Shown: piece after piece, positions 1-7,934 of the stretch
Layout: the number at the start of each line of letters is the position of its first letter
Position numbering within the stretch: the stretch's first letter is position 1
Origin: an uncultured Clostridia bacterium
GTDB taxonomy: Bacteria > Bacillota > Clostridia > Oscillospirales > Acutalibacteraceae
Length of the DNA stretch: 14,954 nt
Direction of reading: 5' to 3'
NCBI GenBank assembly: GCA_937901145.1
Contig: CALCHE010000102.1
Location: 1-14,954 of the forward strand
The notes under the pieces: generated by a model
What the model saw: the letters and a program-made list of their open reading frames with translations, nothing else
What the model was told of the DNA's origin: nothing
Databases searched by the model: none
Translations under genes and position numbers: made by a program

Positions 1-160
1 AAAAAACAATGATATCTGCTTTTGTCTTTTGAGCTACTTTTGCAAGATAAAAGGAATCACCTACATAGTCTGCAAGCTCCTGCACATTTGAAGGAGTATA
101 ATAATGAGCAAGAATAACTGCATTTTTTTCTTTTTTAAGCTTTAAAATTTCAGTTTTCAT
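1..160 (-). CDS. nadA: Quinolinate synthase NadA, N-terminal fragment (cut by window edge)
   Basis: NadA condenses iminoaspartate with dihydroxyacetone phosphate to give quinolinate, the first committed pyridine intermediate of NAD synthesis; it is a cytoplasmic 4Fe-4S enzyme. Only the first 53 residues lie in the window. They carry the family's N-terminal pattern: a lysine-rich opening, then AVILAHYY (residues 14-21; most members have HNYQ here), VQELADYVGDS (26-36) and ADIIVF (48-53), just before the expected FCGV motif. The ATG at 160 has an AAGGAAG ribosome site at about 167-173. A TTGACA/TATAAT promoter lies just upstream, so nadA starts its own transcript. Downstream nadB/nadC cannot be seen. 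The family call is confident although the iron-sulfur cysteines are off the edge. Confidence 0.9.
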   Translation of the reverse strand, partial: MKTEILKLKKEKNAVILAHYYTPSNVQELADYVGDSFYLAKVAQKTKADIIVF

Positions 161-196
161 TTTTTGCTTCCTTAATTATATTTTATAGCGTTCTGA

Positions 197-225
197 ATTA
201 TATCACTTCGTTTTACATCTGTCAA
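197..225 (-). promoter_or_regulatory. Consensus sigma-A promoter of nadA
   Basis: On the minus strand, TTGACA (220-225) is followed by exactly 17 bp and TATAAT (197-202), with TG one base ahead of the -10 box (extended -10). The expected start is near 190, giving a leader of about 30 nt to the nadA ATG. Both hexamers match consensus perfectly, so the promoter would be strong unless repressed. Confidence 0.85.
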
Positions 226-237
226 CTTATCTGTAAA
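212..237. promoter_or_regulatory. Operator-like inverted and direct repeat over the nadA -35 box
   Basis: TTTACA (212-217) and TGTAAA (232-237) form an inverted repeat that brackets the -35 box. ATCTGT also occurs twice in the same direction (217-222 and 229-234), 12 bp apart. A dyad over a perfect promoter is where a repressor would sit. NAD synthesis genes of Firmicutes are commonly repressed by NiaR or NrtR, but I cannot assign this site to either from memory of their motifs. Confidence 0.45.
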
Positions 238-297
238 GTTTCACTGTTAGAATTTTACAAAAGGTATCAGGTGTTTTATGTGCAAAACGACCAAATG

Positions 298-340
298 GAA
301 AGACAAGACTATATTGTTAAGCTATACAGTCTTGTCTTTC
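298..340. repeat. Perfect 13-bp inverted repeat between rubredoxin and nadA
   Basis: GAAAGACAAGACT (298-310) is repeated exactly in inverse at 328-340, around a 17-nt loop. It lies 20 bp after the rubredoxin stop and probably ends that transcript or protects its 3' end. Neither strand has a U-run straight after the stem (minus continues CATTTGG, plus continues AAAAAAGG), so it is not a classical intrinsic terminator. Confidence 0.6.
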
Positions 341-359
341 AAAAAAGGAGAGAGATGGA

Positions 360-518
360 TTAGTCTTCTGTAAAATTGGTTTTATCAACACCGCAAACGG
401 GACATTCAAAATCATCGGGAAGGTCTTCAAATTCTGTTTCGGGTTCTATTCCGAGTTCGGGTGCACCTTCCAATTCATCATATTCCCATCCGCAAACTTC
501 ACAAACAAATTTCCTCAT
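360..518 (-). CDS. rub: Rubredoxin (52 aa)
   Basis: Rubredoxin is a small soluble one-electron carrier with a single iron bound by four cysteines. In anaerobes it passes electrons to peroxide, superoxide or oxygen reductases and other partners. The two metal-binding knuckles are clear: CEVCG at residues 6-10 and CPVCG at 39-43. The region between holds the family's YDELEG, GIEP and FEDLPDDFECP pattern. Fifty-two residues is the normal full length. The ATG at 518 has a GAGGTGA ribosome site at 525-531. It lies 35 bp after the pyrophosphatase gene on the same strand and probably shares its transcript. Small differences from the classical form (GIEPET rather than the usual PGT, and Phe rather than Trp before the second knuckle) do not touch metal binding. 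Confidence 0.96.
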   Translation of the reverse strand: MRKFVCEVCGWEYDELEGAPELGIEPETEFEDLPDDFECPVCGVDKTNFTED

Positions 519-553
519 AAATTATCACCTCGTATAAAATATATTTTTATTTA

Positions 554-2167
554 TTAGCCCCACAATGCCGACAAAGTAGGAATAATCTGCTTTTTACGGC
601 TCATAACTTCAGGTAAAAATACCTCGTTGTCTTTCGGTATCACATCAAATGCCTGACTTATAATATCATCATCTCCGACGTACAACAGATAGCTTCCCTC
701 TAAAAGAACATCTGTCAGCATTAAGATAACTAATGAAACATCAGTTTCGTCAGCAACAGTTTTCATTTGTTCGAGCAGCTCATCTTTTCTTTGAAGTATG
801 CTTGCACTGTCAAGACAAGTAATCTGTGAAACCGCCAAATCATGACCGGCAATATGAAATTCCTTATAGTCCGTGTTAAGTAAATCCTTTGCATTTTTGC
901 CTGCTACTGATTCGGAAAAAATCTTTTTTCCGAGCTCATCCAAAGAAACATTGGCAATACGAGCCATTCTTTCAGCGGTTCGAATATCTTTGACGGTGCA
1001 GGTGGGAGATTTGAACATTACTGTATCTGACAAAATCGCCGCAGCCATCATACCTGCCAGCTTTTCGGAAGGTATCAGTCCCTTATCCTGAAACATAGAG
1101 GCAATTATTGTATTTGTGGAACCAACGGGCTCATTTCTGACAAAAATGGGGTTAGCTGTCTGAATGTCAGCCAAACGGTGATGGTCTATAATTTCAAGAA
1201 TATCTGCTTCCTCAAGACCGGGTACAGATTGAGAGGCTTCATTGTGGTCAACAAGAACCACACGCTTTCTTCTCGGACGAAGCAAATGATATCTTGTAAG
1301 TATACCGACAATCTTCTCTTTTTCATCAAGGATTGCATAGCAGGGCTTTCTGTATTTCCAGACTATTTCTTTTACAAGGTCAACTCTGTCCTCTAAATGG
1401 AAGCTTACCAAATCTTTTCTTAAACAAATTCTTCCAATGGGAGTGGACTGAAAAATAAGTCTTGTTGCTTTATAGGCATCGTAAGGTGTATAGATAATGC
1501 AAGTATCAGTCTTGATTTCTGCAAGCTCAGGCGGCAACTCCGTTTTGCAAAGAATAAGGCAGTTTATGTTGTTTTCAAGAGCCTTTCGGATTATATCGGG
1601 CTGATGTCCGCAAATCATTACACAGTCGCTGTTTGAAAACATACCGGGGCCCCTGCTTTCGGGAATCGCAAGTACTACCTCTCCCGATACGGTGTCAAGA
1701 TATTCACCTGCATCGTTAATTACCTTACCCTCAAGCACTGACAGCACGTTAAACAAAGGCACTTTATTAAGAGTGCTTGAATTGTTAAGTCCCATATTAT
1801 AGCTTGCAATATCTTCTCGGGAGATTAATCCGAGTAAGGTTCCGTCATCATTTGCAACTGGAATTGCTCGCAGTTCCTTTCGTTCCTGAAGCTCATTCCA
1901 AGCCCTGTCAACGGTGACACCTGCATTAAGAATAGGAGGTTTATCAAAATCAAGATCCTGAACCTGTGTGTATACATTGGTTATTAATGTAGGAGGCTCA
2001 AAACCGAAATGGTTCAAAACTAATTGTGTTTCATCAGATACACGACCTAAGCAAGCTGCTGTGTATTCTTTGTCACCCAACGCATTCCTTAAGGAGGCAT
2101 ATGCGATAGCGGCAACTATTGAATCCGTATCAGGATTCTGATGTCCCGTAACATAAATCGGTTCCAT
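554..2167 (-). CDS. ppaC: Family II inorganic pyrophosphatase with CBS and DRTGG regulatory domains (CBS-PPase)
   Basis: This cytoplasmic enzyme splits pyrophosphate into two phosphates and uses Mn or Co. The DHH catalytic domain is split. GHQNPDTDS at residues 8-16 supplies His9, Asp13 and Asp15; VDHNE supplies Asp307; IDHH (327-330) supplies the DHH motif; LSDT holds Asp381. The C-terminal DHHA2 domain carries the SRKKQ substrate-binding motif at 523-527. Inserted between the DHH segments are a CBS domain (about 72-123), a DRTGG domain (about 125-245) and a second CBS domain (about 250-298). Known enzymes of this build are inhibited by AMP/ADP and activated by ATP or diadenosine polyphosphates, so activity probably follows energy state. 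At 537 aa it is full length for the subfamily. The ATG at 2167 has an AAAAGGAG site. It sits 29 bp after the upstream membrane-protein gene. Confidence 0.96.
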   Translation of the reverse strand: MEPIYVTGHQNPDTDSIVAAIAYASLRNALGDKEYTAACLGRVSDETQLVLNHFGFEPPTLITNVYTQVQDLDFDKPPILNAGVTVDRAWNELQERKELRAIPVANDDGTLLGLISREDIASYNMGLNNSSTLNKVPLFNVLSVLEGKVINDAGEYLDTVSGEVVLAIPESRGPGMFSNSDCVMICGHQPDIIRKALENNINCLILCKTELPPELAEIKTDTCIIYTPYDAYKATRLIFQSTPIGRICLRKDLVSFHLEDRVDLVKEIVWKYRKPCYAILDEKEKIVGILTRYHLLRPRRKRVVLVDHNEASQSVPGLEEADILEIIDHHRLADIQTANPIFVRNEPVGSTNTIIASMFQDKGLIPSEKLAGMMAAAILSDTVMFKSPTCTVKDIRTAERMARIANVSLDELGKKIFSESVAGKNAKDLLNTDYKEFHIAGHDLAVSQITCLDSASILQRKDELLEQMKTVADETDVSLVILMLTDVLLEGSYLLYVGDDDIISQAFDVIPKDNEVFLPEVMSRKKQIIPTLSALWG

Positions 2168-2193
2168 ATTTTATCTCCTTTTCTTCTGTGTAA

Positions 2194-2222
2194 ATATTAT
2201 ATAATATCATAGCTGAGTTCAA
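2194..2222 (-). promoter_or_regulatory. Possible internal promoter of ppaC
   Basis: On the minus strand TTGAAC (2217-2222) is followed by 17 bp and TAATAT (2194-2199), ending inside the 3' end of the upstream gene. The -10 box lies in a perfect AT-only palindrome (2194-2207). The start would be about 20 nt before the ppaC ATG. The match is moderate and AT-rich DNA gives chance hits. Confidence 0.35.
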
Positions 2223-2685
2223 AATCTGCACTTTCACCTGCAACACGTAAAGAAACATTACCCTTAGGATTTTTCAGGGTATAGGTCTGCTCTAACTCAT
2301 TGAGCTTAAACTCGTGAACAATTTCATCGTTATGCACAAGCACAACCTTAAGGTTTCCCGATTCCACCTGTAAATTATAAAGAGTTATATCAAATCTGTT
2401 GCCTGAGATATTAGTCATAAAGATTTCAGATACACCCGTATATTTATTTGATTTATATGTAGGAAGATTGTTTAAAAGCTCATCAGACTCAATAAGGTTG
2501 ATTGCTCCCACATCCATATTGATTATATTGTAGTCAGTTATCTGCTGCAGAGAATAGTCGTCAGGTCCGTTTGTGTCTTCAATATGCTCAAGATCCGAAG
2601 AGAAAAACCAGAAAACCATAACAGCAACAAACACTACTGCACCGATACCTGCAAAGATTTTTTTAGTTTTTTCTGAAATTTTCAT
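2197..2685 (-). CDS. Unrecognised single-pass membrane-anchored protein (162 aa)
   Basis: I do not recognise this family. The N-terminus is basic (several Lys in the first ten residues), followed by one hydrophobic segment at about residues 10-28 with no lipobox cysteine. It is best read as a signal anchor with the rest outside the cell. The outer part, about 130 residues, is acidic and has an alternating pattern suggesting beta strands in its second half (from about residue 95), like a small beta-sandwich. There are no cysteines or clear catalytic motifs. The ATG at 2685 has an AAAGGAGA ribosome site close upstream. It lies 29 bp ahead of ppaC on the same strand and may be cotranscribed. A terminator stands about 36 bp upstream, leaving little room for a promoter. 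Confidence 0.75.
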   Translation of the reverse strand: MKISEKTKKIFAGIGAVVFVAVMVFWFFSSDLEHIEDTNGPDDYSLQQITDYNIINMDVGAINLIESDELLNNLPTYKSNKYTGVSEIFMTNISGNRFDITLYNLQVESGNLKVVLVHNDEIVHEFKLNELEQTYTLKNPKGNVSLRVAGESADFELSYDII

Positions 2686-2720
2686 ATATAGTCTCCTTTA
2701 CAAATTTTTGAGGCGGTTTT

Positions 2721-2766
2721 AAGAAAAACTCGGAGACACCGTTGATGAGTGTCCCCGAGTTTTCTT
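2721..2766 (-). terminator. Intrinsic terminator after lacZ
   Basis: On the minus strand, CTCGGGGACAC pairs with GTGTCTCCGAG (11 pairs, one G-U) around a 9-nt loop, with flanking AAAA/TTTT extending the stem and a T-rich tail (TTTTTCTT). It lies about 50 bp after the beta-galactosidase stop and ends the symporter-lacZ transcript. Confidence 0.9.
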
Positions 2767-2814
2767 GCTGTCGTATAGGTTACAAAACTGCATCAAACAG
2801 GATTTTCTGTCTAT

Positions 2815-5385
2815 TTAGAATGTAAACTTAAAAGTATTTTTGTATGTTTTGGGAATCTCATATTCTTCAGGTAATTCGGGACCGCAGGAATGTGAGCCTA
2901 CACCTCTCATTGCAAGGTCAATACATACATTTACAAAGTCATTTTCTTCAAGCTCAAATGAGTGAAGAGTTTCACAAAGCTGTTTTGTTGTATAGGGATT
3001 TACTGAGAAGGAGAAGGGCTGTTCAGCCGTCACCTTGAACAAATCCTTTACTGCCATATATTTGCAGGCATAATGACTGCCTGATTCCTGAGGACGGATA
3101 TATTCGCGGTCATAGTTTTCACGGGCAGAGCTTACATAGTAACCGTATTCACAGGCAATATGCTTATCAACATAGCTTTCTGTAGGTCCGAAGCCGGCAT
3201 AGGAGAAGTTACCGTATGCTTTATCCACACCGAACTCAACACCGAAGCGCGGGAAGTTTTCTACATAATCGGCAAGCTTGTACTCAACAGTAGCTGTAAG
3301 AACATTACCTGAAACCTCATACATAATGTCAAAATATGCGGCAGGCATCAGGCAGTTTGCGGCAAGACAACCTTTGAATTTGTAGGTATTTTCCGTCTTT
3401 TCACAGGAGAAGATGTGAGGCTTACAAGCATCAAGATGACATCTTCCTATCCAATGAGGAACTAAATCTCTGTCATTGTCAGTGTATCTTGTGATATTAA
3501 AGTGCATCGGAACACGAAGAATCTCCTTGCCGTCAGCTTTTATTGAGGTTATTTCACTTGTATGCTCATTAACTTCAATGTCAATAGCTGAAGAGAATTT
3601 ATATGTGCTTGCAGGAATTTCTGCAATATTGACCTCTGATTTTGTTTTTCCGCCGTATACAGCCTTCATTTCAAGAGCATTTGATTTAAGCTTTCTGTCA
3701 GGTGTCAGAAGACCGTCAGCACAGAAGTTGCCGTCGTGCTCGGGTTCTTTGAAGTCACCGCCGTAAAGGAAGCCTTTATCTGTTTTGATACCGTGGTCTG
3801 CCCATTCCCATACGAAGCCGCCCATCATCTGCTCGTTGTTGTAAATCATATCCCAATATTCGGCAATATCACCGCAGCTGTTACCCATAGCGTGAGTGTA
3901 TTCACAAAGTACAAAGGGACGGGTTTCCTTAGGATTATCAAGTACCTTTTCACGGATAGTTTCAAAGGAAGGATACATCATACTTACCATATCAACCAAT
4001 TCGGTAAAGTAATACTTAGGGTCAGCACACTGTAAGCCTTCATAATGAACAGGACGGGTTTTATCACGGTTTTTGATGTAATTAGCGCCCTTGAAAAATG
4101 CCTTACCAAAAGAACTCTCATTACCTAAAGACCAGATTATTACGCTCGGACGGTTTTTGTCACGCTCAACAAGAGCGGTATGTCTGTCTGTGATGCCCGG
4201 TGTGAAGAAATCATTTTCTGCATACTCTGACCACAGCTCCATATCATATCTGCCGTCACGGCTGCAAGCGCCGTGCATTTCAAGGTCTGCCTCATCCATT
4301 ACATAAATTCCGAATGTGTCACAAAGCATATAAAATTCGGGACTGTTAGGATAATGAGAGGTTCTGACTGCATTAACATTCAGCTCTTTCATCAGGTGAA
4401 TGTCCCTTGCCATTTCTTCAAGACTTACTGTTGCGGCTGTTTCACAGTTAAAATCGTGACGGTTAACACCTTTAAGCTTAACTGCTTCACCGTTGATTTT
4501 GAATACCTTGCCATCAATTTTAATTTCTCTGAAGCCAATCTTTTCGATGATTTTTTCACCGTTAGCGTAAAGCTCAAGAGTATATAAGTTGGGTTCATCG
4601 GCAGTCCAACGCTTGACATTAGGAACTACCATTTCGGATTTCATACCGGCAGGAACGATTACATCATTGTTTTCAAGGGAAATCTTTATGCTTACGGGAC
4701 TTTCGTTTATAAAGGTGAGAATTCCGTTGTCATCAGAAAAAGATGTTTCAATCTTATAGTCTGTAATATGATTTTCAGGACGGGTAAGCATATACACATT
4801 GCGGAAGATACCTGAAAAACGGAATTTATCCTGACATTCAAGATAAGTGGAAATGCACCATTTAAGAACAAGAACATCAACCGTATTCTCACCGTTTACA
4901 GCAAGCTCCGTTATATCAAATTCACTTGTAGCGTGAGATATCTGTGAATATCCTTTGAACTGACCGTTGATATAAAGATAAAATGCACTGTCTACACCTT
5001 CGAAGTTAAGGTAATACTTTTCACCGGCCTTCTTTTTAAGGTTAAAGGTACGGCGATAATGCCAGCATGGATTATCATAAGGCAAATGAGGAAGCATTAC
5101 GGGAAAAGGATATCTGATATTGAGATACTGAATGTTATCGTATCCGTGCATCTGCACACAGGCAGGCACAGGGATAGAATCACCAAGCATATCGTTAACA
5201 TCAAAATCCTCAACATGGTCAAGCTGTTTAATTTGCCACACACCGTCAAAGGTGGTAAAGCGTGAGCTTGATGTTCTGTCGATTATACTGTGCTTAGTCT
5301 TAACTGCATCATCTTCAGCAAAAGGAATGTAGTAACTTCTGTGAGGCATTGTGCCAATTCTGTCAAAACTCTGATACTCTTTCAT
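2815..5385 (-). CDS. lacZ: Beta-galactosidase, glycoside hydrolase family 2
   Basis: This retaining cytoplasmic enzyme hydrolyses lactose or other beta-galactosides. The order is typical of GH2: N-terminal sugar-binding domain (about 45-205), immunoglobulin-like domain (about 210-295), catalytic TIM barrel (about 296-580) and a C-terminal Bgal small-chain domain with GPTESYVD and GVGSHSCGP. Counting from the chosen ATG, the acid/base is Glu423 in WSLGNES and the nucleophile is Glu495 in CEYTHAMGNS. GVNRHD, RTSHYP and the family's VWEWADHG are also present. At 856 aa it is shorter than E. coli LacZ (1023 aa), as usual for short clostridial forms. A GTG lies 9 bp upstream, but the AAAGGTGG ribosome site overlaps it and fits the ATG at 5385. 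That site overlaps the symporter stop, so translation is probably coupled. Activity on a related galactoside rather than lactose is possible. Confidence 0.95.
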   Translation of the reverse strand: MKEYQSFDRIGTMPHRSYYIPFAEDDAVKTKHSIIDRTSSSRFTTFDGVWQIKQLDHVEDFDVNDMLGDSIPVPACVQMHGYDNIQYLNIRYPFPVMLPHLPYDNPCWHYRRTFNLKKKAGEKYYLNFEGVDSAFYLYINGQFKGYSQISHATSEFDITELAVNGENTVDVLVLKWCISTYLECQDKFRFSGIFRNVYMLTRPENHITDYKIETSFSDDNGILTFINESPVSIKISLENNDVIVPAGMKSEMVVPNVKRWTADEPNLYTLELYANGEKIIEKIGFREIKIDGKVFKINGEAVKLKGVNRHDFNCETAATVSLEEMARDIHLMKELNVNAVRTSHYPNSPEFYMLCDTFGIYVMDEADLEMHGACSRDGRYDMELWSEYAENDFFTPGITDRHTALVERDKNRPSVIIWSLGNESSFGKAFFKGANYIKNRDKTRPVHYEGLQCADPKYYFTELVDMVSMMYPSFETIREKVLDNPKETRPFVLCEYTHAMGNSCGDIAEYWDMIYNNEQMMGGFVWEWADHGIKTDKGFLYGGDFKEPEHDGNFCADGLLTPDRKLKSNALEMKAVYGGKTKSEVNIAEIPASTYKFSSAIDIEVNEHTSEITSIKADGKEILRVPMHFNITRYTDNDRDLVPHWIGRCHLDACKPHIFSCEKTENTYKFKGCLAANCLMPAAYFDIMYEVSGNVLTATVEYKLADYVENFPRFGVEFGVDKAYGNFSYAGFGPTESYVDKHIACEYGYYVSSARENYDREYIRPQESGSHYACKYMAVKDLFKVTAEQPFSFSVNPYTTKQLCETLHSFELEENDFVNVCIDLAMRGVGSHSCGPELPEEYEIPKTYKNTFKFTF

Positions 5386-5396
5386 AGTAACCACCT

Positions 5397-6794
5397 TTAT
5401 ACATTACCGTAAACGACTTCAACATCGTCTTCTGTCATATGCTTTTTTTCAAGAAGCTCTTTGTTTGCTTTTTCAACCTTGAGCTGTGAAAGGAGGACTG
5501 CCACAACTGCACAAATAATTACAGGAGCCCAGAGATAGAGGAAGTGGAGCATATTTACTGTTGCGGGAGTCTGTACAGGATTGTTTTCAATATAGCCTGC
5601 AAACTCAAGAAGCCAACCGCAGATAGCTGTACCGAGAGCACCGCCAACTTTAATACCGAGTGATGAGCAGGAATACATCATACCGTCAAGTCTATGACCG
5701 GTCTTTAATGTGGTGTATTCGGAGCAGGAAGCGATGAGAGCATTCATATCGCCCTGTAAAGGTGCAATACCCAAGGTTGAAATCGCTGTGAAAGCAAGCA
5801 TAAGAGGAATACTGCCTATATAACCTGCAGCCATAACTCCGAGACGGCCTACAGTAGCAAGAATGTAACCGGCAATGTTAAGCTTATACATACCGCCCAT
5901 CTTCTGAATAATCATAGGCAGTGCAATCAAAGCTACAACCATTGTTACGTTAATTGCAAGTGAGAGGTCGCTGAAAAGATTTTCGTTGCCGAGAATATAC
6001 TTTGCGTAATAAGTACCCATACCTATAACGGAAGCGTAAAACTGAGTCATAATGTAGGTTACACAGATGATAACATAGTACTTATTCTTCATGAGCAAGC
6101 CAAAGGATTTGAAGAATGTAAGCTTATGTTCTTCTTCACGTTCTTTTTCCATGCCTTCGTCTGCTTCAGGAAGCTCTTTAACTGAAAATACTGAAATTGT
6201 GTTTACAATAAGACCGAGGATTGCATATACAATTGCAATTGTTCTCCAACCTGAAGCACCGCCACCAAGCATGCTTACTGCCTGAATTGTAACAGCTTCA
6301 ATGATAATCTTTGTGCCGAACGCGAAAATGAAACGGAAGGAACCAAGCTGAACTCTTTCGCTTGTGTTCTTTGTGATAAGAGCTGTAAGTGATGCATAAG
6401 CGATGTTATTTGCTGTAAAGAATACTGCATTAAGAAGTGTGTATGCAATAAAGAAGAAGATGTACTGTGCTGTTTCGCCCCAATTCATGGGAATTGCGAA
6501 GCAGGCAACGAGAGAAACTGAACAGCCTATGTAAGGCCAGAGCATCCAAGGACGGGCTTTACCCATTTTGGAGTGAGTCTTGTCAATCATTCTGCCGAAG
6601 AAGAAATCCGATACGCCGTCAAAAATTTTTGATACCGCAATTAAGGTGCTTACGATACCCATGCTCAGTCCGACCGTGTCAGTCAGATAAATCATCATAA
6701 ATGCGGTTAAGAGTGCGTAAACGCAGTTACCTGCAACGTCGCCGGAGCCGTAGCCCACTTTGTGATACCATTTCAAATACTTTTTCTGTTCCAT
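5397..6794 (-). CDS. Sugar:cation symporter, GPH family (MelB/LacS-like)
   Basis: This is a 12-helix inner-membrane symporter of the glycoside-pentoside-hexuronide:cation family (MFS superfamily), importing a sugar with H+ or Na+. The family signature is clear near the N-terminus: YGSGDVAGN (15-23), then DGVSDFFFGRMID (59-71) and GKARPW (78-83) in the first cytoplasmic loop. A charged central loop (about 205-230, Glu-rich) separates the two six-helix halves. At 465 aa it lacks the C-terminal EIIA-like domain that regulates Streptococcus LacS. The tail is charged and short. The ATG at 6794 has an AAGGAG site. The beta-galactosidase begins 11 bp after its stop, so the pair forms one operon and the cargo is most likely lactose or another beta-galactoside. 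This substrate is inferred from the neighbour. Confidence 0.92.
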   Translation of the reverse strand: MEQKKYLKWYHKVGYGSGDVAGNCVYALLTAFMMIYLTDTVGLSMGIVSTLIAVSKIFDGVSDFFFGRMIDKTHSKMGKARPWMLWPYIGCSVSLVACFAIPMNWGETAQYIFFFIAYTLLNAVFFTANNIAYASLTALITKNTSERVQLGSFRFIFAFGTKIIIEAVTIQAVSMLGGGASGWRTIAIVYAILGLIVNTISVFSVKELPEADEGMEKEREEEHKLTFFKSFGLLMKNKYYVIICVTYIMTQFYASVIGMGTYYAKYILGNENLFSDLSLAINVTMVVALIALPMIIQKMGGMYKLNIAGYILATVGRLGVMAAGYIGSIPLMLAFTAISTLGIAPLQGDMNALIASCSEYTTLKTGHRLDGMMYSCSSLGIKVGGALGTAICGWLLEFAGYIENNPVQTPATVNMLHFLYLWAPVIICAVVAVLLSQLKVEKANKELLEKKHMTEDDVEVVYGNV

Positions 6795-6856
6795 GTTTTT
6801 TCTCCTTGTCTTTGTTTTTTACGCTTTTTGCGTTTGCAACTTTATTTTGCAATTTC

Positions 6857-6885
6857 ATTATACAATCGACAATTTACAATTTCAA
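6857..6885 (-). promoter_or_regulatory. Promoter of the symporter-lacZ operon
   Basis: On the minus strand TTGAAA (6880-6885), 17 bp, TATAAT (6857-6862). The leader to the symporter ATG is about 55 nt and holds a small ACGC/GCGT hairpin. The spacer is made of 7-bp tandem units (see repeat entry). The box layout is identical to that of the divergent regulator promoter. Confidence 0.75.
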
Positions 6886-6889
6886 TAAA
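6862..6889. repeat. Tandem 7-bp units in the lac promoter spacer
   Basis: ACAATCG, ACAATTT, ACAATTT and CAATAAA follow one another without gaps from 6862 to 6889, covering the spacer and -35 box of the lac operon promoter. CAATTTCA also occurs at 6850-6857 and 6877-6884, 27 bp apart. AraC proteins bind direct repeats, so these are candidate half-sites, but the DNA is very AT-rich. Confidence 0.4.
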
Positions 6890-6930
6890 TAAAATTAAAC
6901 AAAATATGCACAAAATCACTTCGCTTAAGG

Positions 6931-6959
6931 TTGAAAATATGTACATTTTACTGTATAAT
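6931..6959 (+). promoter_or_regulatory. Promoter of the AraC-type regulator
   Basis: TTGAAA (6931-6936), 17 bp, TATAAT (6954-6959). The expected start is about 24 nt before the regulator's ATG. It fires away from the lac promoter; their -35 boxes are 45 bp apart, so one bound regulator could affect both. Confidence 0.75.
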
Positions 6960-6989
6960 ATATACATTATCACATAAGGAGTGTATTTT

Positions 6990-7871
6990 ATGTATATAAA
7001 CGTAGCTTATGTTGACGATGAAAACCCTAATCTTGAAGATTTAACCGTGCCCATAAGAGTAAACAACTGCGGTTATTACAGAGTGCATACGGGACCCGTA
7101 ATAGAAACACCTCACCCTGAAGGAAGAAACGATTATCAGCTTTTATACATTGCTGCCGGAAAAGGATATTTCTATTTTAAAGGCAGCGAAGAGCCTACCG
7201 TGGTAACTAAAGGAAATATGGTTCTTTTCAGACCAAAGGAACCACAGGTATATTACTATTACGCCGTTGACAAAACCGAGGTTTATTGGGTGCATTTTAC
7301 CGGTTGGAAGGTAGAACAGTATCTTGACAGCTATGAACTGCCAAAGGAAGAAAACGTTTTCTTTACGGGACTTTCGCCCGATTATCCCTGGATTTATAAT
7401 CAGATTATAAAAGAGCTTCAGTTGCAAAGAGCAAACTATGAAGATGTGATTAAACTGTTTATGCACCACATTTTCCTTACTATAAACAGATATATAAAAG
7501 AAGGTAAGCAAACAAAAAACGACACCATAAACGATATCGAAAGAGCCGTACATTATTTTAACGAAAACTATAGTAAGCCTATTTCAGTTGAACAGTATGC
7601 AAGTGAACACCTGATGAGCGTGAATTGGTTCATACACAGCTTTAAAAATGTTATGAAGGTACCGCCTATGCAGTACATCGTTTCTTTGCGAATCGCTGCT
7701 GCAAAGGGATACCTTGAAAACAGTAATAAAAATATAGCTGAAATAGCAGCCACCGTCGGATATGACAATGCGCTGTATTTCAGCCGTTTGTTCAGAAAAT
7801 ATACGGGTATGACACCGAGTGAATATAGGAAGAAAAACAAGGTAAATTCTCAAAATAATGTCAAAATATAA
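6990..7871 (+). CDS. AraC-family transcriptional regulator, divergent to the lac operon
   Basis: The protein (293 aa) has the standard AraC sugar-regulator layout. An N-terminal cupin-like ligand-binding and dimerisation domain (about 20-150) contains YQLLYIAAGKG and a GNMVLFRP turn. A two-helix-turn-helix domain (about 185-285) ends in the family signature: IAEIAATVGYDNALYFSRLF, then YTGMTPSEYR. The ATG at 6990 is chosen because TAAGGAG (6975-6981) sits 8 nt upstream; a GTG at 6981 overlaps that site. It is divergent from the symporter and beta-galactosidase genes, which is the usual position for the activator of such an operon, with ligand probably a beta-galactoside or a derivative. The ligand and direction of control are inferred. 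Confidence 0.93.
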   Translation: MYINVAYVDDENPNLEDLTVPIRVNNCGYYRVHTGPVIETPHPEGRNDYQLLYIAAGKGYFYFKGSEEPTVVTKGNMVLFRPKEPQVYYYYAVDKTEVYWVHFTGWKVEQYLDSYELPKEENVFFTGLSPDYPWIYNQIIKELQLQRANYEDVIKLFMHHIFLTINRYIKEGKQTKNDTINDIERAVHYFNENYSKPISVEQYASEHLMSVNWFIHSFKNVMKVPPMQYIVSLRIAAAKGYLENSNKNIAEIAATVGYDNALYFSRLFRKYTGMTPSEYRKKNKVNSQNNVKI

Positions 7872-7934
7872 CTATAATTTGTTTTTGCTTTGCTTCCTTT
7901 GAGTTTGATTGTTTTGTTTTTATTCATCCGTATT

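Noticed and set aside
3476..4587. Several plus-strand open frames of 71-104 codons
   Set aside because: They are antisense to the beta-galactosidase catalytic region, where amino-acid composition of the real gene leaves the opposite strand open by chance.
7143..7553. 136-codon open frame on the minus strand
   Set aside because: It lies wholly inside the AraC-type regulator, has no recognisable motif, and the plus-strand frame has clear family signatures.
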